NCBI RefSeq assembly: GCF_040954835.1
Contig: NW_027168320.1
Span: 124,001 to 188,000 of the forward strand
DNA length: 64,000 nucleotides
From: Lepisosteus oculatus
Taxonomy: Eukaryota; Chordata; Actinopteri; Semionotiformes; Lepisosteidae
Reading direction: 5' to 3'
Shown: piece by piece, positions 22,569 to 32,926 of the stretch
Layout of the letters: every line of letters begins with the position of its first letter
Position numbering within the stretch: the first letter of the stretch is position 1
Made by a program: the position numbers and the translations under genes
Notes under the pieces: generated by a model
Database searches by the model: none
The model's input: the letters and a program-made list of their open reading frames with translations, nothing else
Told to the model about the DNA's origin: nothing

Positions 22569-23622
22569 TTTTTTGTTCTGTGTTCTCAAACAGAACTGGT
22601 CATTATGGACAACCGCATACGTCTAGACTTAATTAAATGCAAGTATTCATTTCCTGTCTTGAACGACTTGTTTTTCTTAAAATGGATGCAACTTGCAAAA
22701 CATGAAATACAAACCTCGCTAATCAGCGCTCGCAGCTGGCAAAAAAAAAAGAAGTCAGCAATGTTTTTTTCTTTAACCTTAAGCCTGCTAATGGAGAAGA
22801 ACCTAGTCGCCATATCACATACATCCGTTTCAACGATAAGAAGGTAACAACTATCCTCACTCCAGAGTAAATCTCACGTTGAGGGCATATTTTTTTCCAC
22901 TTTACCATGAGTCGGGCTCAGCTGCACAGAGGCGAGAGCAGAGCAATGAGGTCACGGGGACAGGGGAGTCACACGCTGGCGGTTTGAACACGCGGAAGAA
23001 CACTGAGGGATCCACAGTATGTGGACCCTCCGTGCGCCATCATTCCACACCAGACTCTGAATCCTGCCATCCGAGTTAAGATCTCGGCGGAACCTGAGGC
23101 GCAGTTCTTTCTTAAAACGTAATCTGGTGAGCATTTCTAGAATCGTACTTGTATAGATGCAGCCTTTAATGTGTTGCTAGGTTAAAATTTATGACTTCTT
23201 GAACTTCAGTAGGCAACTGCCCTCTTGATTTCGGATTTAATTTCTTTATTACAGGGGCGCTTTTATGATGAAAGAGTCATGTTCAGGTACTTTGCTTGAT
23301 GGAGGAAGCTCATTTTGGACTCTGTGATCTGCTCACCTGGAAAGGTCTGCTGTACTACTACAAGAGAGAAGTAGAGTCTGGAGGAAGGGACAATTTTATG
23401 ATGCTTTGGAAGGTAATGTTTCTTTTTTCTTTGAAATCGAAATGAATCAGAATATCAGTGCAAAAGACAAACTCTTGGTTTGGTTTAAAGAGATATGGTT
23501 TTAAAACAGACAAAATGTAGAAAACAGGTGTTTCTCACTTTTGGAAAAGAATGGACCGGGGGTAATATTTTACTAGTTGCAGTGCTAAGCTCACTGGGTT
23601 ACAGTCCTGCAGTGTCACACCA

Positions 23623-23694
23623 GGGCCAGTGGCGCAATGGATAACGCGTCTGACTACGGATCAGGAGATTGCAGGTTCGACTCCTGCTGGCTCG
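23623..23694 (+). tRNA. tRNA-Arg(ACG), one base short
   Basis: The best-preserved Arg copy: GGGCCAGTGGCGCAATGG, anticodon loop CTACGGA, box B GGTTCGACTCC, TTTTT shortly downstream. It is 72 nt instead of 73: after CTCCTGC the acceptor strand continues TGGCTCG, lacking the first C present at 1626. This removes one pair at the junction of acceptor and T stem. Confidence 0.8.
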
Positions 23695-24623
23695 GGTCGT
23701 TTTTAAACACATCAGCCTACTCCCTAAGTAGCCTGTGCTACTTACTGCATTGTAATCGTACCCAGTAAGAGATTTCCTTCATGTAAATGAACTGCACCTG
23801 ACAGCTTTAGAAAAACACCTGGGCTCAGTACGGTGCTGAGAGCTCAAGTTGTGTATAATGTAATAATTTAAGTAGAATAGATTCTAATAATATAATGATC
23901 CAGTGTGTTGCACTACTTCACTGCTTCACTGCTCTATGTCGTCTGGAAATAAATCCTCAGACTGCTTACTGCCCTGGGCATGTACCAGTAAATTACAGGA
24001 ACACATCTATATATCATTGCGTTGAAGCAGGAGACACAATCACTGCAAACACATCCTAAATACAGTGTTCCAGCACCTTTGACCTCATCCAGAACGTATC
24101 ATTTCTTGAAAGGAATTGCTGTCCGAATGCACATCTGAATCCCAAACAGAATCTCTAGTAAAATACGATCATTTGTGAAACAGGTAAATGTCTCAGGGGC
24201 CCATTCCTCATTCTCAAGACACATGTATGCAGTACGTACACCATGCATTGAGCAATAGGTATTAAAGACACCACAGGTAAGGTTAGAAGACATTCTGACT
24301 ATATTCTAAAATATTGGACTTATATTCTTATGATGGCAGACATGATACTGTGTTTAAAACCGGGGTTAATGGACATTATATGACTGTCAATGCTGTTTTG
24401 TTTTGGAGACTCTTGGCTGCCTATGTGGTACAGTGCAGCGTGAAGAAAACATTTTCCAAAACTGTGTCAGCTCAAAAGTTGTAAGAAAACCTCTCCAGCT
24501 GCTTTAACTCTCTTCATTTTTGTCATTTAATTGTCTGTCGGCACTATGTGGTAGCGTTGCATCACAACCCATCTCACCACGGAAAGGAACCTAACAGCTT
24601 TTGTAAGAGAGGAGAAAAGGACC

Positions 24624-24672
24624 TGGCCCGTACGGGGCTCGAACCCCAGCCTTGGCGTTATTAGTACCACGC
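24624..24672 (-). pseudogene. tRNA-Ile(AAT), 3' part only
   Basis: Anticodon arm (CTAATAA), T arm and 3' acceptor match the Ile gene at 15899. The sequence stops at the start of the anticodon stem and runs into AAAAAAAAAAAA and unrelated DNA. The D arm and box A are missing. Confidence 0.88.
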
Positions 24673-24689
24673 CAAAAAAAAAAAAGCGT

Positions 24690-25520
24690 CGACATTACCT
24701 CTTTCAAAAGGCTTCACTTTCCTAGTCACATTCCATGGCTCATTGAACCCTGGCTGTTTCCTCCAGCGGTATAGTATTGCAGTTAGACAGCACGATGCCT
24801 GCAAGACTATGTCGCGCTCTGACGAGACTGTCAAAAATTGCTTTCGCCGATTGTATTGCAAACCGGCGGAAGCGGGGTATTGGGAAAAGTTTTCAACTAG
24901 CAATAATCGCGCCTCGGCTAAACCTCACAGGCTACGATACTGCCAATGCGCAAAGCTGACGGTTGCCAGGCAACCGCGGGGATCCTATGGAAATCGTTAT
25001 CAATCGTCTCATGGCATGTCGTTGCTGTAACGCTTCATATTTGTCGTCTTCTTCTTCTAGCTTGAGGTTTTAAAGAATTTCATGACAGACAAGGGCTCCG
25101 TCGGGAACAAAGGGCGTTGTGAGAAAACCGTTGCTTATTTTCAGCAGCAGAAATACAACCCTTTAAATACAAGATGACAGAACAATGACGAAGGGCATGC
25201 CGGGAGGAACTCATGCACTACAGAGGAAAGGGGGCGGGCACGTACAGTTCACATTCAAGCCACAAGTACTCTTCTCGGATGTTGCACAAACAAATCCAAA
25301 CGTCCTGAAAGCATTGCAGCATGTTTGTGTCCCACTTCCCGTGGCTGCAGGACGACTGACACGAAGGGACAAACACAATCTGTGGCGTTTAGCGTGACAT
25401 AGTCTTGCAGGCATCGTGCTGTCTCACTGCAATACTATACCGCTGGAGGAAACAGCCCGGGTTCGATGAGTCTTGGAATGTGACTAGGAAAGTGAAGCCT
25501 TTTGAAAGAGGTAAAGCACT
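24690..25520. repeat. Inverted repeat with about 120-base arms
   Basis: 24690-24815 (ACCTCTTTCAAAAGGCTTC to GACTATGTCGCG) is an imperfect reverse complement of about 25392-25515. The spacer is about 575 bases. The right arm includes CCCGGGTTCGATGAG, box B-like, without a foldable tRNA. Confidence 0.65.
24820..25060 (+). repeat. Direct repeat with 26280-26496
   Basis: The stretch from AAAAATTGCTTTCGCCGATT to GTAACGCTTCATATTT is repeated almost unchanged at 26280-26496, where it ends exactly at the LINE 5' end. The first copy continues with GTCGTCTTCTTCTTC and may show the sequence before insertion or rearrangement. Confidence 0.75.
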
Positions 25521-25639
25521 GCACAACGGAATTGAGGGAGAATCTTACAGGGGATTCTGAGCGGTGTCTGCATACACGCAGTCCGATACGGGTGCTGAAA
25601 GCTTGAGCTACTCTTAATGTCATGCTGCCTTTCCTCGGA

Positions 25640-26080
25640 GTAAATCTGTTACATTGAAAGAATGCTTCTCGCAGGTTCAAAAAGGGACCCTTGTTAATTG
25701 GAGAAATCAATGATTTCGAATGAATTCTGTATGCGTTAAAAGACAGCTATACACAGAAAACATGCAGGACACTGCTCATGATGTTTCCCGAGCCGAAACA
25801 CAGTGCGTTTTTCAAAGCCATCTGACAAAGCCCGCCCACTGAAAACTGCAGCAGATCGTGTAAAGACGTTCAACTTTGTAACTACTGCACGCACAGGAAG
25901 CAGAATAAATTCCTCTTTTCAAACTGTCAAAGGTTTGCTTTGTGAACGCTGCAGGACATCGCACAATCTCTTTTGAACGGGGACAAACAATTTCTTATGG
26001 GGCGCAGTAAGTACAGACGTTTAAAGAGCTCCACTCATGCCGACGATGCAGCATGAAGAAGCGCAACCTAACGTTTGACA
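25640..26080 (+). repeat. Low-copy block; inverted mate at 6.34-6.76 kb
   Basis: It is a reverse complement of 6340-6760 with few differences, from TAACAAGGGTCCC to GCGCAACCTAACG. No RNA gene or protein was recognised. Confidence 0.7.
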
Positions 26081-26988
26081 GACAAAAGCCGGGCGCCGCT
26101 ACGAGCAATATGAAATCAAACTGACAGCACACGGCGTTTCGCGCTGACTCAAAAGTGATCTCGACAGACGCTGTTCTCTGCATAACGCTGAAAGAGCTAA
26201 AGAGCGTTTCTGTTGAGACGTAACAAGCTTGTTTCTTTCTACCATGATGTTACCATGACAAAATCTGTCTTTAAACACCTTGCTCAAAAATTGCTTTCGC
26301 CGATTGTATTGGAAACCGGCGGAAGCGGGGTATTGGGAAAAGTTTTCAACTAGCAATAATCGCGCCTCGGCTAAACCTCACAGGCTACGATACTGCCACT
26401 GCGCAAAGCTGACGGTAGCCAGGCAACCGCGGGGATCCTATGGAAATCGTTATCAATCGTCTCATGGCATGTCGTTGCTGTAACGCTTCATATTTGCGGC
26501 CGGACACTTCCCGCCCCCCAAAGAAAAGAGCGCCAATCAGACAGGCTGAGACCGAGGACTCGCAGAGCAGAAGGCCACAGTCGCCGTAATAAGAGCGATT
26601 GTGAGCGGTTTTGTTTTCTCTCTTTGACCAGCCCAGCTGCGCCCCACCCAAAGGCAGGGAAGCACAAAAATTGTATGGAACTCATTCATGCTCCTCTCCA
26701 TGGAAATCTTTAGTAAAAGGCAAAAGATTTGTACGAGATGAAGAGAAACCAGAGTGCGTGGCTGGACAGCTGCAGGAGCCCAGGCCGCCTTCAAGTCCTC
26801 TGCCCTGCCGGTCGTGGTTGGCAATGCACCTGGCCTTACAAACGAGCCAGTGGGGCCCGTTCAGCTCCGGGCTCATCGCCTGCGGCTCTCTGCTTATCTG
26901 GCAGGGGAGATACCTTGATCAGCCTGTAGTTGGAGTAGTTGGATTGTTTTCTTGTTTTGTGGAAGCAGTGTTTGTTTTGCAGTTTGAG

Positions 26989-28371
26989 ATGGCAACCTTT
27001 GGATCCCGCAAGAATGCTGTACGTTTTGAGCTTTTGGATGACCTCTTCATGGATCGTATGCAGTTCAGCAGAAAAGTGTTACAGAAGGAACTTGGCTTTG
27101 AACCTCGGCACTTGTATTTCATCTTCGCTCTCCCAGGTCAGAAAGCATTTGAGGTTGTTTTTGCTACCTATTCTCTGTTTGAACAATGTGTGGATGTGTT
27201 TGAGGCAAAAAGAGGGAAAGTTCCTGCCCTTGAGAAGATCAACTTGCAGCCTCTGACACAGAGAGAGAGGTTGTTATGTTCTCGGAAATGGCAAAGACGG
27301 AGGACATTCACACCTGGCTTAAGCAGTACTGCACCGTCCACCATGGAACTGAGGTTAGAGATGTTGACGGTATAAAAACAGGAGCAAGGAAATTCGAGGT
27401 TCGCTTGCTACCGGACAATGTCAATGGAGGCTTAAGGCACCTGCCCTCTACAATCCAGCTGGGCGCCTGCAATGGCTATGTTTTTTATGTGGGACAACCA
27501 AAGGTTTGTCGGCGCTGTGGTGCTGTGGGACACCTGGCATCGTCCTGCACTGTGAAATGCTGCAAGACCTGTGGCAAACAGGGACATTAAGCCTCTGACT
27601 GTTCAATGCTGCCAAAGTGCAATTTATGTGGCTCGGAAGGACACGTTTTTAAGAACTGCCCTCACGCCTACGCCTATAAACTCAAAATGAGAAAGGATGA
27701 GGCAGTGCTTGTTTCAGCCAAACCGGCCTGAAAAAGCCAAAGCAAACAACAAGTCAAACAAAGAACCCTTGTTGGACAAAGAGTCTCAGCCTCCAGCCAG
27801 GATCAGTCCTGCTGTGGCTCCGGGGCCGGTGGAAGAGAAATCCACTACGCCCCCACAACCGCAGACTGCACCAGACAAGCACGAGGGTTTGAAAACCCCA
27901 GAGAACAGCGAGGACCCCTCCCCCACTCCTGCTCCTCAGAACGAGGGCCAGTGTGGGGCCCCCCGGTGGAGCGGGTCCAGCGAGGATACCCAGGATTCAG
28001 CGGAGCTGCTTTTCTCAGACTCTGCAAGTGCTACAGATGCCCTCCTCTCCTCCATCCAGTCCATCACGGAGGATCTGCAACAGCTGGTGGTTGAGGGGGA
28101 AGAGGAGACTGGTGCATCGGCTGCACCCCTTTCCCCTCGGTGCTCCCAGGAGCTGGACTTGAGGAAAAGGAAAAATGACTCTGTTTTCTCCCCGAGCGAG
28201 GAGGAAGGAGAGCATGGCGATGGGGACAGCTGGAACCCCTCCACCCCTCCTTCTACCCCCTTCCTTGAAATGGACTCCGTGAACGCTTTTACTGCTGCCA
28301 CCCTGATGAAGGCTCATTCAGAGGATGGCTGGCAGGAAATTGGTAAGAAGAAAAAGAAAAAGAGAAGGTAA
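26989..28371 (+). pseudogene. LINE ORF1 (zinc-knuckle RNA-binding protein), broken
   Basis: The likely start is the ATG at 26989 (MATFGSRKNAVRFELL). A first region to about 27290 continues, after a frameshift, with three zinc knuckles: CRRCGAVGHLASSC, CKTCGKQGH (stop at 27588) and CNLCGSEGHVFKNC. After another frameshift near 27700 comes an acidic, proline-rich tail ending GWQEIGKKKKKKRR at 28371. This layout fits ORF1 of the Tx1 group, which binds the element RNA. Two frameshifts and one stop show it is dead. Confidence 0.75.
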
Positions 28372-28429
28372 CAGGTGAGACCGAAGAGAAATGTGTTTTG
28401 TAAAGACTGGTTCCACTTTCTTATGTAAT

Positions 28430-30696
28430 ATGGCTCTAAACATAATTTCTCTTAACACCAGAGGTATCAATGACAGAGTTAAATGCCAGTGTGTCTTTGA
28501 TTACCTCCAGCAGAGAGAGGGAGATGTGTTGATGTTGCAGGAGTGTGCTTTAGCCTATCAAGAGAGGTATAAAAGCTTTGAAGATAGGTGGGATAAAGGG
28601 CCTTCTGTTTGGTCAGGGGACAATAACAACAGAGCCTCTGGCGTGGCCATTCTTTTCAAAGGATGGGCTTTCAAATTGAAAAGTATTCAGAGGGTCATAG
28701 ATGGCAGGTTGCTGTGTGTGGATGTGGAATGGGGGACCGTTAACCTGCCGCTAATCAATGTGTATTGTCCTACTGACGTGGGAGGAAGGGTGGAGCTACT
28801 CAAGGCACTCTCTCCCCTATTGTTAAGTAGCACAGACGTGATAGTGGGAGGGGATTTTAATTGTATCTTAGAGCACACAGACAGGCAGTCTAGCTCTCCG
28901 ATAAAATTGGATTCCAGCTCACTGGCCCTGCAAAACTTAGTTCAAGACTTTAAACTCTCAGACACATATAGATGTATATATCCCACAACAGCAGGATATA
29001 CATGGTCAGGGAGGAATAGCAGCTCCAGAATTGACTATTGCTTTGTCTCAGAGAGAGTGAAAGTTGTTGGGGTCACTCTTCAGCCTGTCTTCTTCTCAGA
29101 TCATCAGGCTTTAGGGTGTAGAGTGGAACTCCAGGGCGGGACTGTCTTTGGCCCAGGCCTCTGGAAACTCAACACAAAGCTGCTAGAGAACGAGGGGGTA
29201 GTATCCCGCTACAAGGAGAAACTATCACAGTGGCTGTCCTTGCAGTGTCTGTACGGGTCAGTAGGAGAGTGGTGGGAGGAGGTGAAGATGAGGACAAAGG
29301 CCTTTTTCATGGCTGAGGGAAGGAAGGCTGCTGCCAGACGGAGAGGAGTGCTAGCCAGGAAACAGAGGCAGCTGCAGCGTCTCTACACGATGCTGCACAG
29401 TGGCTTCGATGTGCTCGAGGATATCACCCTTTTAAAAAAGGACATCCGGAGCATAGCCAAGAAAGTAGTCGAGGAGTGCTGTTAAGAAGCAGAGTGCAGT
29501 TCTTGGAAGAAAATGAGAAGTGTACTCGCTTCTTTTTCAGGAAAGTGGTAGGCTCCAAGTCTGTCATGGAAAGTGTAGTTGATGAGGAGGGACGAGAGAG
29601 AACAGAGCCGAGTGCTATCCTCTCCTGCACCGAGGCCTTCTACTCAAGACTGTACAGCTCTACAGAGGTAAAGGATGAAGAAATTCATTTTTTTACCTCA
29701 AAGCTAGAAAACGTTTTGAGTGAAGAAGATAGGGAAGTACTTGAGAGGGATTTGACAGTAGAAGAGCTGAGACAGGCTATGGAGAGCTTACAGAAGGGGA
29801 AAACTCCGGGTGCTGACGGGCTCCCTAAAGAATTTTATTGCACCTTTTGGGATCTGCTTCAGGATCCGCTACTGCTCCTATTCGAGGAAAGCTATAAGAC
29901 AGAATTGCTGCCTGACTCTTTAAGAGAAGGCACTATCTCTCTCTTGTTTAAGAAAGGAGCAAAGAATGACATAAAGAACTGGAGACCCCTCAGCCTGTTA
30001 GGCGTGGACACTAAGATCCTGTCCAAAGCCCTTTTCCTGCGCCTACAAAATGTAGTGGCCTCACTGGTAGGGAAAGAACAGACTTGTGGGATAGTAGGAC
30101 GCCTGATGAGCGACAACCTGGCCTTGTTGAGGGATGTCTGTCTGTACTCAGAGGATCGCTCCCTCCCTCTGTGCGTTTTAGGTGTAGACCTAGAAAAGGC
30201 CTTTGACCGCCTAAACCGGCAGTACTTAACATCGGTACTTGAGCACATGAAGTTTGGCCCCATCATGAGAAAGTGGATTAACCTGCTGTACACAGGTAGC
30301 AACAGCAGAGTAATGGTTAATGGCAATAGATCACACCCCTTTGAAGTCTGTTCAGTAGTGAGGCAGGGCTGCCCATTATCCCCTTTGTTATTCGTTTTGG
30401 CTACGGAGCCCTTAGCCTGTGCCTTGCGCCAGGATCAGGCCATTAATGGGATACCAGTGCCTGGAAGTGGGGGAGGAGAGGTAAAGACATCTCTATACAT
30501 GGATGACGTCACCCTGCTCCTCTCTGACAGTACCTCAATTAGCAGAGCTCTGCAGTGTTGTGAGCGTTTCTCTTTGGCTTTCTCTGCAAAAATTAACAAA
30601 TCTAAGAATGAGATTTTTTATCAGAACTGGAGGGAGCCAAAAGAAGGACATGATCTCAGGCTGCAAGAGAAGAGAATTAAGGTCCTGGAGAATTAA
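28430..30696 (+). pseudogene. LINE ORF2 (endonuclease-reverse transcriptase), frameshifted, 3'-truncated
   Basis: The start is probably the ATG at 28430 (MALNIISLNTRGINDR). The N-terminal endonuclease shows LQECAL, INVYCPTD, GGDFNCILEHTDR, SRIDYCF and FFSDHQALG in family order. A frameshift at about 29475 separates it from the reverse transcriptase: PGADGLPKEFY, NWRPLSLLGVDTKILSK, VDLEKAFDRL, RQGCPLSPLLF and the catalytic YMDDVTLL. The frame ends at 30696 before the thumb and C-terminal domain. Apart from the frameshift it is well preserved, so the copy is fairly young. Confidence 0.85.
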
Positions 30697-31617
30697 TTCC
30701 TGGCTTGGCATCTCCCAAGGAAAATGTTGAAATCGCACGTGGAACAGGAAAATGACCCTCGAGTACGAGGGAAAAAAAAGAAAAAGATCATCTGGAGCGC
30801 GCCAACCCATGTCCGGACAGCCCAGATCCCTCGACGAGGTGGCCGAGTGGTTAAGGCGATGGACTGCTAATCCGTTGTGCTCTGCACGCATGGGTTCGAA
30901 TCCCATCCTCGTCGCGCTCCATGTCTGACACGTGTGCCCGTTCGGCGTTGGCCCTCCTGTCATTTGCTCCGGTTCTAGAGCCGTGCATTTTCTAGCGGTG
31001 GCTGAACATGGTATAGTAGGCTAACGTCGGTATCGAGCAGTAACAGTAACGGTATTTACGTGCCGCTGCTGCCAAGTGGCTCTGGGTTGAGACCGCGTTT
31101 TCACTTACTTGCAACGCAAACGGAGAAAGCGATTTTTGACGGTCTCTCGAGAGACTGCGCTAGGTGTTTAGGGATAGACTTGTCAGTTCCCCCTGGGATG
31201 GTGGCCTCTCAAATAGTTTGTGATTCCTCTAGACGTTTATACAGTAGAAGCCTGCTTCGTGGCTTAAATCCAAGCTAAGGAAACGAGTTAGAGGTTTGAT
31301 GCAGAACTGCGAATTCAATTAAGGGGAACACTACAGTACATTGCACTGTATGTGTGAGGAAAGCTGCCCCCTTCAGTCCCTTGTCGACCGAACAGAGGAC
31401 TGTAAAGGATACTGCCAAGAAACTTAAGGATGCTGGTTGGAATCCAGCTCCAAAGAAGCCCCTTTGGGTGTTATGTCATCAAAAAGTAAGAACAGCGAAT
31501 CTCCCTTTGATCAAAAGCGCAACAGAGCTGTTTTCCGTGGAGCAGGTTTCAGACCCGTAGACCTGTTTTCCCAAACGCGAATCTCCTGTTTTAGAAGTGC
31601 TTTGGGCGGTGTAGCGG
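30697..31617 (-). repeat. Inverted copy of the Ser-GCT part of the tRNA unit
   Basis: The segment is the reverse complement of about 17200-18120, from TTCCTGGCTTGGCATCTCCC to TGTTTTAGAAGTGCTTTGG. It joins LINE ORF2 on the left without a spacer and an unclassified block on the right. Confidence 0.8.
30833..30914 (+). tRNA. tRNA-Ser(GCT)
   Basis: An 82-nt class II tRNA and the best copy of Ser-GCT in the window: acceptor GACGAGG/CCTCGTC, D arm GGCCGAGTGG, anticodon loop CTGCTAA, box B GGTTCGAATCC. The stems pair fully apart from wobbles. No T-run lies within the next 15 bases, so termination may be weak. Confidence 0.92.
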
Positions 31618-32868
31618 CGAGGCTTATTAATAAGAAAGAATTAAGTGTTTCTGAGCTTTCCCAAATTAGGCCTCATCTCTCTGTTCATCTCTGTGGTGCA
31701 GCCACAGAGAAACTATTCATGCAGGCTGATTTAAGGTTTCCCTTGATAAGGGACAGCTCCCAAAGGGGGATGCACTTAGCTAAGCCTGGCTATCATGATC
31801 AATGGTCATCCATTGGCGCCTATCTGTCTAGGGAGTGCCAGATGGACATCTGGACTGCATTCCTAAGTGTCAGGAGTAAGTGACTCATATCTCACCTTGA
31901 TCAACCAATCAGGGACTGGTAGGGCCGAGTAACCCACGTGGGACTCTGATGCCCATGGAACTTTCAGCCAATCAACGAGCTGAAGTTCCTCCAGGTAAAA
32001 ACAGGCAACACAGAGAGCCTGAGAGATTCAGTGGGAATTCAGTAGAGATTTCTGTGGAGTTTTCTAAAGGGAATTCAAAGGAGAATTCCAGGGCAGGACA
32101 GCCCAGGAGCAGAAGGCTCCCAAGGGCAGGACATTCTCACAGCGCGCCTCCTGACCATCCTGAGACTCAGCCCGGACAACCACGGAACGGCCAGTGTGTC
32201 CGAGTGCCAGAACTTTCCTTTGTTCTAAGAGTCTAAAGCGGAGGTTGCCAGAGAGTAACCAGAGGATCCACCCGAGGTTAGCACCAGCAGCAGGCCTCGT
32301 GAACAGGTCGGAACTGTGGACAGTTGAATCACTATTCAGAACTAGCTCTTCATCAGGAACGAACCGGTCTTCTTCTTGACTTGCTGGGACCCACAGTCAT
32401 CTTTTCTCCTGTGCACAAACTTTGCTAGTTAAAGCCAACACTAACTAGCCGGTCAGTGAGCATCAGCAGCGCACCGTCGCAACCCGCACAGCACAGCCTG
32501 GCACCTAGACAGAGAGCACGGATTGGACAGCAACAAGCCTGCAACTGTTTCTTTGTGCCCGCAGGAGATCTGAATCCCCAGAGATTGGATGAGTATTCAA
32601 CTTCACTGCATTACTGCTCGCGAATTCAATTGTTATCCCAACCAGTTGATATCAATTTAATTCCTAAGAGTTATGTACTTGTTTTCAGTATCTAATGTAG
32701 AAGTTATTACCAGGTTCATTTATGAAATGGTCTAAATGAATGATATACTGAATGTATGTCCTCTTGATATGTGTAACACTTTGTAACTGACTGAATATAT
32801 ACCTTTTGTATTCTGATAACCCTCTCGATAAGATCTGTTCGTTTTACATGCATATTCTATGTATTGTA
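31618..32868. other. Unclassified block, possibly LTR-like
   Basis: No conserved open frame. It contains two CCAATCA-type boxes (near 31903 and 31969), a GC-rich middle and an AT-rich end with TATATA near 32805. This could be a retroelement LTR plus leader, but no second copy lies in the window and no boundaries could be proved. Confidence 0.35.
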
Positions 32869-32926
32869 ACGCCCTCGCCTGGTGGTGAGGAGGAAGCGCC
32901 CCTAGGCGCTCGTAGTACCGCTGGGC

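Larger units (their letters stand above)
16000..23845. repeat. Tandem tRNA array, period about 4.13 kb
   Basis: Ser-CGA recurs at 16476 and 20621, Ser-GCT at 17913 and 22068, Thr at 18374 and 22495, Arg at 19604 and 23623. Spacings are 4.12-4.15 kb, and the spacers match almost base for base by eye. One full and two partial units are present. The array ends abruptly at about 23845, where the Ile-flanking block begins. Confidence 0.9.
26497..30697 (+). mobile_element. L1-Tx1-type LINE, 5' end present, 3' end lost
   Basis: The element has a GC-rich 5' UTR (about 26497-26988), an ORF1 with three CCHC knuckles, and an ORF2 with endonuclease and reverse transcriptase. It is broken by frameshifts and stops. 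The left edge is fixed by comparison with the uninterrupted copy at 25.05 kb. The right edge is inside ORF2, where an inverted Ser-tRNA block starts. A retroposed copy should keep its 3' end, so this edge came from later rearrangement. Confidence 0.8.

Noticed and set aside
22232-22636. 134-codon frame across the Thr tRNA
   Set aside because: It runs through the tRNA gene and spacers and is not conserved in length between array copies.
25440-25475. CCCGGGTTCGATGAG as tRNA T arm
   Set aside because: No matching T stem, anticodon arm or acceptor around it on either strand.
26611-26988. Open frame upstream of the LINE ORF1 start
   Set aside because: It continues the ORF1 frame to the left but shows no conserved motif, and the ATG at 26989 begins the recognisable protein, so it was treated as 5' UTR.
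29892-30326. 144-codon minus-strand frame
   Set aside because: Antisense of the LINE reverse transcriptase with no domain of its own.
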